From Piezodorus guildinii (Eukaryota; Arthropoda; Insecta; Hemiptera; Pentatomidae), in the NCBI GenBank assembly GCA_023052935.1, contig CM041292.1, positions 87,217,169 through 87,281,168 on the forward strand: a stretch of 64,000 nucleotides of DNA, read 5' to 3'. A program made the position numbers and the translations under genes. Below are positions 12,863 through 27,300 of the stretch, piece by piece; within the stretch, counting starts at the first letter, position 1; each line of letters starts with the position of its first letter. The notes under the pieces were generated by a model. That model was not told the origin of the DNA. It did no database searches and worked only from the letters and a program-made list of their open reading frames with translations.

Positions 12863-13620
12863 CAGTGGTTCCCAACTAGTGGTCAGCGGATCCCTGGAGT
12901 CCGGGGTAGGGAGATATAGGGAAATTATTTTAAATTACACTAAAATATTTGTAAAGCCTTGACTTGTAATAATAACAAAAACATATGGGAAAAATGCAAC
13001 ATTAGGGGTACTCACTATATCGCTATAGCACATTTTTGTGCTATTTTGCTAAACCCGCTGAGCATGCTACTGTAGAAACACGGCAGGTTTAGCAAACATA
13101 GTGAGTACCCCTACTTTAAGTGATATATGTAATTGCTAGTGATCACTGACAAGTGACTGTTACTGCACAATCACAATCATTAAATTTCTCATTTTCTAAT
13201 ATTTCGAAAATGATGAGCTTAAAGGATGGATGTAACTTGGCATAAGATAATGGAAAATATTTGATTTTGTCATAAGTATTTGAATAAATATCTATCTAGT
13301 ATTATTTTTTAATTTTAGAGATTCATTTTTTTTCGGTGAGTGAAGTAAACTTTATGCTGGTGCTACACCATTCAGATTCCACCGAATTTATTCCTGAAGC
13401 TCAATGTCTGACTTTGTCGGTCCTGTAATGTGACACTAACCTCTCTTGCATTTGGAAGTGAACATGAGACGTTGACGCCACATCTTCATGTAGAATCCTA
13501 TCTTTATTCAGTATACATCAGTACATTATGTATATTCATGATTTTTAGGATTTAGGGCATCCTTAACCTTGAAGTGATAAAATGAAGGGGTCTGCGAAAA
13601 AATTTTGTTGGGAACCACTG
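12863..13620. mobile_element. hAT-type MITE with 8-bp target duplication
   Basis: The left end begins CAGTGGTTCCCAAC and the right end finishes with GTTGGGAACCACTG, its exact inverted complement. This is the canonical hAT-type terminal repeat. The flanking 8-mers TTGTATAG (12855-12862) and TTCTATAG (13621-13628) differ at one position and fit the 8-bp hAT target duplication. The 758 bp interior has no transposase frame, so it is non-autonomous. A second element is nested at 13005-13111. It lies between the converging PARP1 and XPF 3' ends. Confidence 0.85.
13005..13111. mobile_element. Nested palindromic mini-element with TA target duplication
   Basis: The ends GGGGTACTCACTAT and ATAGTGAGTACCCC are perfect inverted complements, flanked on both sides by TA (13003-13004, 13112-13113). 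Internal parts also pair (TTTTGCTAAACC with GGTTTAGCAAA), so the ~107 bp unit can fold along most of its length. The TA duplication suggests Tc1/mariner-type mobilisation. Confidence 0.7.
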
Positions 13621-13628
13621 TTCTATAG

Positions 13629-15321
13629 TACTTATGGAAGTATGTATGAACATGAAATAATTCGTTTTCAAGTTTCTTGTGGTTTGTAACTATATTATTT
13701 ATATATAGTCAATTTTTACTATGCTGATATTCCATCTTACAGTTGAGCGATTGGTAAATTATTTACCACAAATTTAATTAATTATATTAAATCTATGAAC
13801 CAAAAACATTGATGGCTACTTCTGAAATAGAAGAAACCAATAAAAAAAATTTTTCTGCTTATGGCACATAAAATACAGATATTTTAAAAATTAATTTTGA
13901 GATTCACAAGGCTATAAACCAAGAATTGTTTCAAGATTACTATAATGTAGTAAAGTGGTTTAAATCACATGAGTTTGGGAGAACAACATATGTGTAACAT
14001 GCACTTTTCCATGTATTTAAGAAAATAAATTAACAGAATTACAACATTCAATCTGCTTAAAAATATTTACAACACATTCACTTCAAAGAATATTAATCAG
14101 CACAGCAATTGTAAGGACAAATGCTGTTTGTAGCTATATATCATTTTATCAAGAATTAATAATTACTTTTTCAGTTACTGAGTGTTCATCATTTTTCAAA
14201 AACATACTAGATAGAACATGATTAATTAAAATACAAGTATTAAAACTAATTACAAATATATCATCACACCAAGCTTTTATTATTATTTATAAACAATGAC
14301 AAGAACAAAGGAAGATGTTATGACATCAGACATTAAATGGGAAAAAATAGACTAATAAGTAAGACATGGTTACAATAGTATTAATTACAACTTTATTAAT
14401 GTAAATACATAAATTTCATTAATACTCCTGTTCAGTATCACAGATTAAATAGCCATTAAAATACTCCAATAACACAAAAATATTTAGTATCAAATCTTAT
14501 ACCATTAACATTTACAATTTTCTTTTGGTACATACAAAATTTATAAAGATCTAAAGAATTGTTTATTCAGGACCGCTATCAATTCAAATCATAATTGAAT
14601 AGTTTGACCTCTTAAAGAAATTGAGTTAAATTGTAAGATTTCATTAATTTACACAGAAGTTACTATTACTAAATAGATCCATGGTTGACTAAAAACACTG
14701 ATGCAACATTTGATATGCCTAGGCCTCTTATATTTGAATAAATAGTTGCAAATAATAAATAGCTAAATGGTTTATAATAGATATAATCATCTCAGATGGA
14801 AGAAAGTATCACATAAAAATAGCATACTCCATTCTAGAACATAATAATAAACTGAAATCAAGATAATGGTAACAAAATGGAAGACAAATTTGAATAATCA
14901 AAATATAACATTTTGGAGAAAGTTTTTTCATGAAAAAAAAAACAATAAATAGATTACTATAGAATACATTATTTCATCTAGAAATAAATTATTTAAACCA
15001 CATTGTAAAAAAGTATTGGAGATATTCTTAAGAAATCATAATTTGAAAATCTGAATAATTATATGTATTTATTAATAACATTTCACTTATTATGTTTAAA
15101 AATTGAACAGAGAGTATGGGTTAATTATTTTAATACCAAAGAAATCAGAAAACTGACCACTTTGATTATTAAGACACATCAAATTATGATGTAATGAACA
15201 AACAAAATTTTAAAAAGTTGATGAATGTACATATTTCCTTGTTTAAAAACCTAAATATATCATTAAAATTCATTGAAATTACTTTAATGCACACATCCTG
15301 AGATAAAAATATTTGAAGACT
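13629..15321. other. Spacer between PARP1 and XPF 3' ends
   Basis: AT-rich sequence with no recognisable gene. On the minus strand, AATAAA (plus-strand TTTATT at 15068-15073), about 250 bp past the XPF stop, is a candidate XPF poly(A) signal. Confidence 0.35.
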
Positions 15322-18300
15322 TCAAGTGATTTCATGTTTTCTTTTTCTAAATCCTTTTCCACGAACTCTAAATTGACTAGACTGAACTTCAGATGCTGGC
15401 TTAACATTGTGATGAAGAGCATTGTAGAGGAGTTCTCCATTCAATGAACTTCCGAGTATTTCAGCCAACTCTTCCTATTAAAGAAGTCATTCAATTAATT
15501 ATATATCTTCAAATTATTAAATGATAATAATCAGTTATATTATAATTTTAAATTTAAAAAAGTAGCTGCAAAGGCTTAATATGAGCAACAGAGATGACAT
15601 GGATCTAGAAGAATTTTGGATAGTCTTTAGATTCTAGTGGAAAAGCATACTGACAAGAAATATCCAGAAGAAGAGGGCACAGCACTTCAGACAAAAAATA
15701 ATTTTTTTTTCTTCTGTACTGTTACAAAAAATAAAAATCTGATTTAAAAAATAATTAATTCTTGTACCATTATTAATTTATTTGTTTCTCTATTTTCCCA
15801 GAGTAAATTTTTAATGGAAATGTCTTTGTCCCCATGCTGGGTTCGTCGGCTAAACAATCGCTCGTCGACAATTAAGATCTTTCTTACTTAAGGATAAAAT
15901 GAACTACCAATAGTATTTGTAGGTAACTCATATTTCCTTACTTCTGTAGTATCTAGATTTTGTCAGTCATAATTTTAAGAAAACATTTTTTAAAAAATGT
16001 AGATTAACACATTACCTGCAGTGCATCGCGACAAATACTTTACCAACATGTAAATGGTAAAAATAGCTTTCCCACAGATAACGATCAGCTGCCATAAAAA
16101 GTACTAATACTTCCCACATGTAATGCATTATAGGTTTAACAATTTTAAAATTTAATGCCTATATTATTCATTGCACATTGTTTTGAAAATATTTAGCAAA
16201 AAATATTAAACAAATATTTGAATTATTCTTGATTTTTCGTTGCTATCATTATTACATATTATATGATATTTAAGTTTATTATTGAATATTATAATGTAAT
16301 AAAATATTCATATAGTCAGGAATAGGTCTTAAAATCTGTTTATTATTTGTGCCGATATTTTGGGTCGACTTGTGAACCAACCATCATGAGGACTAGTGGG
16401 TTCCTTAAGATCACACTACCAAGTCCATACTATTTTCAAATGATTGAATGTTATGGGTGAAAATAATCAGGAGTCAGTCTTTTTTTTTAATATTTTAATT
16501 TTGCCGACGTTTCGGCTCAAGCTTGTGAGCCATCATCAGGGCATACCATGTACAATCATAAACTCTTGAAATGTCGGCAAAGTTAAAATACTAAAAAAAA
16601 AAAGACTGACTCCTGATTAATTCCACCTATAATAGTTTCTACAGTCGACTATACATCCTCAATATACACGTTATGAGTACTGTACACTACTTACTATACA
16701 CCTTATAAGTAATAAAGCATTAATTGCCAATACTTGATAAATTAAAAAAAAATACACTCTAAAAGTTTTTATTAGATCAAGATAAAATTCGTATAGAACC
16801 ACTCATCAGGAGAATCTTTTGAATAAAAATATATAGAAATTGGTTTATGAATTGAGGTGTTATAGAGGCATTAAGAATTTTTTTAAAGATTTCAGACAAG
16901 ATGTGGGAGGCTTTAGATGATTTAGTGGAGCCCAAAACTTCAATTTTATAACTCCAAATAGATCAGGTAATGGTAATGCAAATGAGCATTTATCAAATAG
17001 GTATTGTTGCAATTAGTACCTACGAGCTGTTTTTTTTTGTTTCAATTCTTAAATAAAGGTGCCAAGTAAGATGTTTATCAAGATGGAGTCTTAGATACCA
17101 GATTTTTCAACAGCTAAAGCAGAATATTTTAATTGATATAGAAGGAAAGTATGTCATACAGTTATAATAAAGAGCAAAGATGATAAGGTACTATAGGTGA
17201 TAAGTTTTGAAACCATTCTTCAAAGGTGTGGTGATGAAGGTGGAAGACGTGAGAAATTAGAAGAGTGTAGGGGATGAATTGGTAATAGAATAATTAAAAT
17301 TTTCAAAATATACTCACTTTTGTTAGAGTTATGAGATGATCAAGAGATTTTCCTTTATTTAATATGGAATTCAAGTTTTTTGTATTTACACCAGGGAGTT
17401 TGCTAACTAAATCCTGCGTCAGAAGAAAAAAAAAAAGGCATGAAAAAACTAGCTAAGAAAAATACTTCAGAAAGTAAAATTGTTCTTATGGTAACATCAT
17501 TTTTCAATTTAGATTGAGGTATTCCCATTTATATTTACGGTTGAATGAAGTGTCTCAACTTTACATGAAACTTAAAAGCTTTATCAAATTGTTTCTTATA
17601 TACTTTATGTTTGCGTGTAGGGATTTTTTTTTTAAGCAGAAACTGGTTCATTTACTCTCATGAAACACATTTTAACCTATATAATAATGTATCTAAAATA
17701 CCTGAATCCCAATATTGAATTTCTCTAATCTTTCATCCTCAAGTGATGTTTCTTCCTGACCAATTGCTGCTGCTATAGAAGCTACTGGTTCTTCTCGACC
17801 ATTCTAAAAAGAATATTATAACAATATAAATTTTATTAACTCAAAAAGCATAATACCTAGAACAAAATTACTAATTCCATATTTTTATAAAAACGTGGTA
17901 GTACAAGTAAATAGTTTAATTATAATCAACAAAACTTTAATTTTTAATATTTTGGAAGTAAAAATTAAAGTTTTTTACAGCAACAATAAAGCATTTTCGA
18001 GCCATAAGTAGTACCAATTTCAATTAAATAGCGAATAATTTTAATTGCAATGCTACTGAAATGAATCAAATGTACATAATTCAACACATCTATTTGAATG
18101 TATGTTTCTCTGTTTGTTAAATAATATAAATATAAGAGTACCTTTAACTCATGAAATAATTGAGCAGAAGCAAACGGACTCTGACTCCATACAATGCGTA
18201 ACCTTGGAAAATGTATAGTTAATAACTGAAGTTTGCTGGTGATGTCGTTAGATGAAATATCACTGCTTAGATAATAACGACCCTAAAAATAGAAGAAAAA

Positions 18301-21300
18301 AAATCATAACAATACCAACACAAGAAAATAAAACCAATTAATTTAATTTTACTGTAACACGGATATTTTCCATCACCTGTAACATGAAAGGTTTATTTTC
18401 ATCAAATTCTATTAATAGAACTGGTTTTGTATAATATCTGGTCATCGCTTGAGCCTGAGTATACAATCTGCCTGAATTCAAGGATCCAATAAGATCACTG
18501 ATACTCTTTCTTTCAACACATATATCTGGTGAGAGAATATAATCCCCAATCTATAAATAAAAATGGTATTGTTAACTTATGTCATGATCGTTTTAAAATA
18601 TACAGAATAAAATACTAGACATTTCGCATCAAATACCTGCAGGGTGACAGGCTCAATGTCTATTCCTCTTTTGTGGATGACGGAAGGTAGCTCACTTCTA
18701 AATTCCCTCATATCGACAATGATTCGACTATTTGTAGGAGCTTCCTCAGCACCACCACCTTGGCGAGTACTCACTGTTACAGCTGGCCTATCTCGAAGAT
18801 CTTTACCCGATCTCAGGTCTTCAAACACCAATATCTAAAAATATTACATAAATAAAAGATATGTTAAGTAGAAAAAAAAAGAATTATCTATTGCATATAG
18901 ATTGCAATACTACAACATAAACCCTAAGCAAGGCTTAGCTGACAGACACTGATAAAGGTTCCTGGCCTTTTGACATAATAGGAGGATAGTGCAGTTAGCA
19001 TTGAGCTCAATCTGGCTCACTGATTATACTTAGATCAAGTATTATTTATAGGGAAAATTTCAACCCATGAATCTCCTTTCAATCCATGGTTCCCATCTTA
19101 AAAGGCCCAATAATATTGGACGATAAAAAAAAATGAAAGATAATAATTTAGTGATAATTACAGATTTTTCTTTGATGAGTTTTTCAAAAGCTTGCTTTTC
19201 ACGCCTGAGAGATGTTAAATATGCTTGTTCCTCAACTGAACCTCCATATATCATAAAATAAACCTTAATTGCTTTGTCAGCGAATGCACTCTGGTAAATC
19301 TGTAACAATGTAATATATTAAAACATGTGAGGAATAAATATTAAAAATTAATAAAAAAAATTATTTAATCAATAATATGTTATAAGAAAATGCCTATACC
19401 AAAAACATATCAATTTAAATATTGCAGACGAGATATCATCTATAAATCTATTCAGATCATTAAAAAACAAAAATCTTGAATCATAATAATGAAAAGGTAT
19501 TGAAATTTTTTTACTACCAAAAGGAAATACAATCATTTTGATATTTTAAAATTATAAGAGTAAATTTATATTAAAGAAGGCTAAAGAATAAATATTGACC
19601 TCTATTTGTCGAATAGCTGATATATCCACATCATACATAATTATAGCAGAAGGGTTAAGTCTCTGCAGTATCTTTGGGAGAGACAAGCCATCACCATCCT
19701 TCTTGAACTGTTGAATAACAATAACAGGATCTTTTGATTTATCTGGTTCCTAAAATAAATTGAGATAATTTTTAATTTATAATTTACAATAAATACATAA
19801 CTACAGTTACTTTTTGTTTCATGCTTAGATTTAATATGCATTTTTCATAACTTCAATATCAAGTCAGTTGTTAAATTGAATTAAGAAGCAGATTTTCTCA
19901 GAGTTTAGACTGATCTATCTGTGAAAGAATTAAATTAGTTGAGTTGCTCTTTTTATGTCTTAGTCCTTGATTTTTTTGCCTCTGTTGATATTTACGGCCC
20001 TTAATTTTATCTTCATATTGAATTTCGGCAATATAATTCAATCTATTCTCTATTTTAGAAGATTGATCTAGCAATGAAAAATTTAATGCTTGTTTTTTTT
20101 TTTTTCTTGTATCTAAACTGCCGTTTTTTTTTTTCTTTCTTCTATAGGATGCTTAATTTTCTCTTTCTCCTCAACCGTTATTGTTAATTTGTTTGTTGAT
20201 TAGGCTATAGCATAATTTTTCTTCTTATCCCTATATCGCTTACACCTAACTTTATTTTATTTATTTTCCTCATTTGATATCAATATCCTATCTCTAGTGG
20301 ACAGGTATATACAGACCACTGTGCATGTGCCAGTTTAGATCATGTTGGTAACGGGAAGCCTCACCTGAGATCAAAGGTTTTATCCCTCTAAAGAAGTTCA
20401 CTTCAAAATTTGCAAAGGTGTTTTTTATAGATTGAATCAATGATATAAATTTGGTTCTGATATGCGTGGGGTCAGATTTCATATGTTTATTCTGCTAGGC
20501 CTTTAATATGTATTTATTATTATGTATAACAGAACAATTCAATTTGTAGAACGCATCTTTCAAATATTTCATCATATTGGCTTAAATGTTGGTAAAAAGA
20601 TATTTATAAAACATAATTTTTGACTGTATTTATAAGAAAAGTATACCACAATGTATCATAGTATTTAATATTTATATACTAATCTTACATATCTCCAATA
20701 GTCATAAGTAGAATGATATATAAGTAAATATACTACAGATATTAAAGCTAAGTTTTGAATCCACTAACTTCAGAACATTCGCTAAAAGTAGTATTTCCAT
20801 TTGTTTCATCCTTCTTTTGAGTCAATGTAATTGATTCAATTTCAGTGTCCTCTTCTTCTTTTCCTTTCATTTCTCCTAGGGATTCGGAGCCGAATAATTT
20901 GTAATACCAATAATTAAGCATTTCCTTAGCCCCCATGATCAAAACCTAGAAAAAAAAAAAAAAAGATCAAATAGTAATATCTATTAATGTTCTTTTTTGA
21001 AACGATAAACACAAAACAATAAGAATATTATGTAAATGTAAATTTACAATATTTAGTTAACTTATTTCAATGCTCAAATAAAAAGACTAATTATCTGTCC
21101 ACTCAATGAACATAAATTTAATATATATATATATATACACATTTATTTTATTTTTCAAGTCCTACATAGTCCAAATCTAATATATAAAAATCTCAGGTCA
21201 TGGTGTTTGTCGTTGTACTCCTCTGAAACGGCACGACCGATTTTTATGAATTTTTTATATATATTTATTAGGTATAAGAATCGCTCCTAAAGTACATTTC

Positions 21301-24300
21301 ATACCACTAGGTGATTCTTTTTTTATTATTTAATTAATGAAAATATTTTTTTTCGTATTACCAAAATCTGGTGCGGGAAACACATGACTTTCACTTACTT
21401 CAGCTGTTAAAAGTAATTAAAGAACTATTAAAACAATCTGGTTCGGGAAACACACGACTTTCACTTGCTTTGTTTTTAAAATCGATTAAAGAATTTTCAA
21501 TTACAGTTAGAGATAAAAATGAGTGAAACTAATAAAGAATTAATTAAATTGAATTTATATAGAAACATGTGTTTTATTAAAAAATCTATTATATTATTAC
21601 CTGAAATAATCAGTTGTCATCAAATTCTTTCAAATTTTATAATATATAGATCCTAACCACACAAACTTACAATACATTTGTTATTTTTTATTTAACAACC
21701 AAATTATTCACTAGAAATAATTTATATGGCAGAACAATGTTCACCGGGTCAGGTAATGTATTTATAATAAATAATCGGGCCAGGTATTATATTTATGATA
21801 AATAATTATCCATTTAATTATTAAGAAAATTAATTTATTTTCTAACAAATCTCTTAATTTTTTTGATGTTGATATACTACTAATTATTTATTTTAAGCCA
21901 ATTAATCACCAAAAATCAAAAAAGAACAGAAAAATTTAATGCCATGAAGTTATGAAATGTGAAAATGGCCTTAAGTGGCAGAACTGTAATAACTTCATGG
22001 TAATAAAAAAAAAAAGTTTTTTTTTTTTGGTGAATCTTATTTATGTTAACAGTAGTCTAAAAAAACTTAACATCATGTTTTATACTTTCATTCTAGGATA
22101 TCAAAAAACTGTGATACAAATAAAAAATTATACAACTATGTATTAAAAAAAACAAACCTCCTTAAGCTGATTAACTGTAAATTTAGATTCAACAAGAATC
22201 AAAATTGTGGGTGGAGCTTCAGTAGAATTAGCTTCACCTTGGATCTCTTCAAGAATCTCGGTCAATGTTTCCCATTTAGGATTTGGCTCAGGATTTAAAT
22301 CTATGAACATGTAAAGAATAATTCAGTTATTTCATTTTTTTAAAGTTATTTATTTGGGGTTAGTGACAACATTCCAAACAACTCCAATTACAGGCAGACA
22401 GATCCAGTTATCCTACTGGTTAGCGACCTATTTTACCAAAGGATGAAAGATTGAGATGTGTTCTTTAGGTCTGGATTTCCAAGAAATTTCAAGTTTATTT
22501 TAACAGATCCAATTTCAGACGGTTGCTAAGGTGACGTCTTAACATTTTTGGCTATCGTGGATAGTAACAACAAAATAGATAAGAATCTATCATGAGACAA
22601 TGCCCAAATTATTACAGGCAAATTGCAGGTGTTAAAAGGGCAAAATAAGGGAAATATACACAATCTCTCAAAAAGAACTTCTTATATATAAGGGGTTACC
22701 TGTAGCATGGGGGTTAGCATAACAGCCTCTTATGTCAAAGGTCCCTGGTTCAAATCCACAGGTGGCCCCAGAGGGGACGTAGTAAGGTGGTCCTGAGCCT
22801 GTGAGATGTCAGGTACTCTTTTTAAAGATCCCTATCCTAATTAAACCTGGATAGCCAAAACTTAGGACTCCCACTGTAGCATTGTCTGATAGCCACAGCA
22901 GCATAAAGGGAAGTTAAATAAATTAACAATAAACAAACATCTTATATATATAGAAAAGATCAATATAGACATTCAATATCAATTACACTAGTACTGTTCA
23001 CTTATATAACTCTAATTCACATAAAACTGTGAAATTTAGAAGATTAGGCACAATGCAACCTTTCCCACTAAGTCTCAGCCTACAGCTTGGATGTTAACTG
23101 TTGGTTCAGTCTTGACACCCTTTTAGTGACTTAGACCAACATCTTAAAAAGTTTATTTCAGGAACAGTAATTCCATTACCTACTTCACACTTAAGTAACA
23201 GTTGGTCCATTACTCTTTTCTATTTAAAGTTAACACACTTCAACAAGTTACTTCTTTGTATCACATCTTACCAAGAAGTGCTTGTCATGAGATATATTAA
23301 CAGTATTTTTATTGGGAATAAGTTATTTATAGACAAAATAAACTGTTAAAGAATTTATGACAGTTATAGTATGTTTTTCAAGATAACAGAGAAATTCTTA
23401 GAAGAGATAATGGTTCCCCCCTAAACTAAGTAAGTATAATAAAAAATATGTTCTACCTTGAATCAAACATATCTTACATATTCAACAATACTCTAAACTT
23501 ACTTTGTTTTGAATCAAAAAGGCGATTTTTCGCTGAAATTAATAGAGTTTCAGCAGCATCTAATATCATCCACCCAGAACTTTTCATGGCATATTCACGA
23601 GTTCGTAGGGAAGTGAGCAATGAATGAAATCTTACTGCATCAGATTGGGTGAGAGTTCTGAAAATACAATATAATTTAAATTATTATACTTACCTTACTA
23701 TATATCTGTGATGGTCGTGAATAACTGTTTAAGTCAAAATCTTTCATTTTACGGTGAGCGACTTAAAGTTTTACTAATACCCAAAATAGGTAAAAACACG
23801 CAGCTTTATTATTATCTGAAATTTCTTTAACCAACTTAACACACATGGAGACGGTCTAGGGCATAGGAGTAACTAATTTGATATAACTCGATTATCAGTT
23901 TCATGACCGCCACAGATATTAAATAGCAATAACTAACACTAATAGTAAGTTGATGTATCATCGTAATGATAACTTACACACAATAGAGGTAGTGTCTTGA
24001 GTCAGCAAAGTTGCTTGTTTGCACTAAGCGATTCAAACAGGATCAATTGCAATTGAAGAGCTGAAACTTTAGATAGAGCATTACATTTATTTTCGTTCAG
24101 CTGCAATTTACACACTATTAGTGACTGATTTAAATTACACAATATATAACATGATATACAATTATTTTCAACAGTATAAGAACGTACTGGCATTTTTTAA
24201 TTATTAAATATACATACAAATACAAAAAAAATGTATAACTTCAAATCACTATCCATGAAGAGTATAAATTTTATTATAATTCAAATAAAACATCTCTTCT

Positions 24301-24341
24301 GATAATATTTATTTCACATCAATTATAACTATATATATGAT

Positions 24342-24381
<40 letters not shown>

Positions 24382-27300
24382 TATATTTATTTTATTTTAT
24401 TTATTTTTTTTAGTAACATTTGCAATGTTTTATGCGGTTAAATGTGACAATGAAAAAATACCATAATAAAATAGATATATTTATATAACAATTAAAGTAC
24501 ACTTTTATAAGATGACAATTTAATAAACAAGTAAAAAATTGTATGATAATAATATGACCTATATTATGTCACAAATAATGAAGTTTTTAATATCTTATTA
24601 TTTTTTTGAAGATGTAGGTGAATTGATATATCACAGAGACTTGAAAGAAAAGAAAATTGAAAAAATTAATGAGAAAAAGAAGTATTTTTTAAATTATGAA
24701 TAATAAAATAAAATAATAAAAATATTTAGCAATATTAAAAAAAAAAATCTATATGATTTTAAAAGATATATCAAATAAGGAAAAACAAATCAAAATAAAC
24801 TTCATAACAGGAACAAAACTTAAAGTAGCACCATAGATCATGTTTTTTGGTGTCCTCATGTTCCAACGACATCCTTAAGCCCAACCTTAGATTGTTTAGA
24901 AACCTTGACAGCCTATCTTCACTTTTTAAAATCAAAACTCCCACGATTTCCACAAAGCATAATTGTACTTACAGGAGAAACATCTACTGGAGTGTCCTTC
25001 CAAGCTGAGTAATAAGCCTTATCACACACTACACTGTCAAATGTTTTCATCCTATTGATACTTAATCTACACAATCTATAGCATTTCCAAGTCAATTGTA
25101 ACCTTTTCCAAGTCAAATGTAACTTTTCCATTTCAAATGTAACCCTTTCCAAAGCAAATGTAACCATTTCCATTTCAAATGTCACCTTTTCCATTACAAA
25201 TGTTACCTTTTCCAAAGCAATTGTCACCTTTTTCTTCACTTCTAGCCTTAAATATTCTGTTTTATTTATTGAAAAATAATTAGTTTAATTAAAATTATGA
25301 CTTTTCTAATTATTTTGGCATATCCTATCACTATTTTTTTAGATATTTGATATCAAGTTCTGTTTTTTACGAACTAATATTTAAAAAAATTAATTATTGT
25401 CTATTTAGTTTCAAGATAGTTGTTGATTTTGAATTTTTAGAGGGGAGGGATAGTTTTTGGGAATAATTAATGTGTTTTCGGGTATTATAATTACGTTTTT
25501 CGAGATGTATTTTTTATCGCTCGCGTACATATTAACTCGCATTTACTTTTAATGTTTTTTATTGATATAGGGATTACTTAATGTGCTTTCGGGTGGTTAG
25601 GATTACGTTTTTTGAGCTGTATCTTTTATCGCTCTCACTTATATTAACTAAAATTTACTTTTAATGTTTTTTATGAAAACACTTTTTTTGGACTGATTAT
25701 TCTATAGCGCACGCGTTTCAACTTAGTGCTAATATCATTTTATATTTTGATAGAGTGGTCTTTCTTTGTTTTTATTTTAGGGGATTCTGATTACGTGTTT
25801 TGGACTTTATTCTTTTATGGGCTTGGGAATTTCTACATACCGTAGATATTATGTTATAATTTGATGTAAAAATTATTTATTGTGTTTTTGCAGGTTCTGA
25901 TTACGTTTTTGAACTGGACGCGATTGCGCATACTTCTAGATCACTTTTCATTCAAGTAAAATGTGCACTAGCTATAAAAAAATGTCATAAACTCTATTAG
26001 TATTCCCACTATAAACGATCCCTCTATCGAATATTTATGAAATAGGAACTGTAACTTAAAATGAGTAAAAGCGATAACAAAAATGGTTCAAGTAATGTTA
26101 TAAGAACACCCGAAAATAGAATAAACGATTCCTCAATTAAATTATCAAATAATTGTAAGAGCGAGTGAGGAAGTGGGTCCTTTATAAAATATTTAAATTT
26201 TAATTAAAATAAGCGAGAGCGATAAAAAATACATCTCGAAAAACGTAATTATAATACCCGAAAACACATTAAGTAATCCCTATATCAATAAAAAAAATTA
26301 AAAAATTTTGCGAGTTGAAATACGCATGAGCGATAAAAGATAGAGCTCAAAAAACATAATCATAACTACCCTAGAGCACAATAATTAATCCCTATATCAA
26401 TAAAAAACATTAAAAGTAAATTTTAGTTAATATAAGCGAGAGCGATAAAAAAACAGCTCGAAAAACGTAATCATAACCACCCGAAAGCACATAAATTAAT
26501 CCCTATATCAATAAAAAACATTAAAAGTAAATGCGAGTTAATATGCACGCGAGGGATAAAAAATACATCTCGAAAAACGTAATTATAATACCCCAAAAAA
26601 CATTAATTATTCCCAAAAACTATCCCTCCCTCTCTAAAAATTCAAAATCAACAACTATCTTGAAACTAAATAGACAATAATTAATTTTTTAAAATATTAG
26701 TTCGTAAAAAACAGAACTTGATATCAAATATCTAAAAAAAAAAAAAAAAAAAAATTGCAATAGGATATGCCAAAATTATTAAAAAAGTCATAATTTTAAT
26801 TAAACTAATTATTTTTCAATTAATAAATAAATAAAACGGAATATTTAAGGCTAGAAGTGAAGAAAAAGGTGACATTTGACTTGGAAAAGGTAACATTTGA
26901 AATGGAAAAGGTGACATTTGAAATGGAAATGGTTACATTTGCTTTGGAAAGGGTTACATTTGAAATGGAAAAAGTTACATTTGAGTTGGAAATGTTATAG
27001 ATAGCAACTTTTTTTTATAGAACATTTTCCTTCAGCTCTATACAGTCTTTAAAGTCTGTTCTGCAAGGTCTTGTGTATGAAACTTCAGTTCAAGTGTGCA
27101 GTTCATTTTTTAATGGTTAATCCTGAATTATACCATGGCTTTTGGATTTTAGGCTAATCTTTCATGCATTAACAATGGCTTCAACCGACATTCTTTCTTG
27201 AAATGGCAAGATTTTCACAGACAACTCAACAGAAAGCTTTGTATGGTCTCCTCCAGCTTCTTTATAAGTTTATTTTCTTCTCATAGCTGTAGGGTCTGGT

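Larger units (their letters stand above)
15475..17317 (-). other. XPF intron between the last two exons
   Basis: This 1.8 kb intron separates the two helix-hairpin-helix exons. It holds the inverted-repeat element with a hammerhead-like motif at 16464-16619 and a degenerate related motif at 16345-16393. The rest shows no gene. Confidence 0.5.
25076..27000. mobile_element. Foldback-type transposable element with long inverted arms
   Basis: Two arms of about 850-900 bp (about 25076-25900 and 26180-27000) are inverted complements, joined by a short non-repeated centre. The tips read CTATAGCATTTCCAA and, inverted, CTATAACATTTCCAA. The outer ~150 bp of each arm is a tandem array of 21-bp units; the inner part is an array of ~110-bp units marked by CGAAAAACGTAATCATAA and ATCCCTATATCAATAAAAAA. 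No transposase frame is seen. This structure fits foldback/Galileo-like elements. A target duplication was not identified with certainty. Confidence 0.8.

Noticed and set aside
20294..20482. Minus-strand 62-codon frame in an XPF intron
   Set aside because: No domain, and phases of the neighbouring XPF exons already join without it.
24919..25239. Minus-strand 106-codon frame
   Set aside because: Its N-terminal half is the 21-bp tandem repeat of the foldback tip and the rest is intron; not treated as a gene.
26190..26600. Possible CRISPR-like array
   Set aside because: Units are ~110 bp without distinct spacers and mirror the other arm of a foldback element in a eukaryotic genome.
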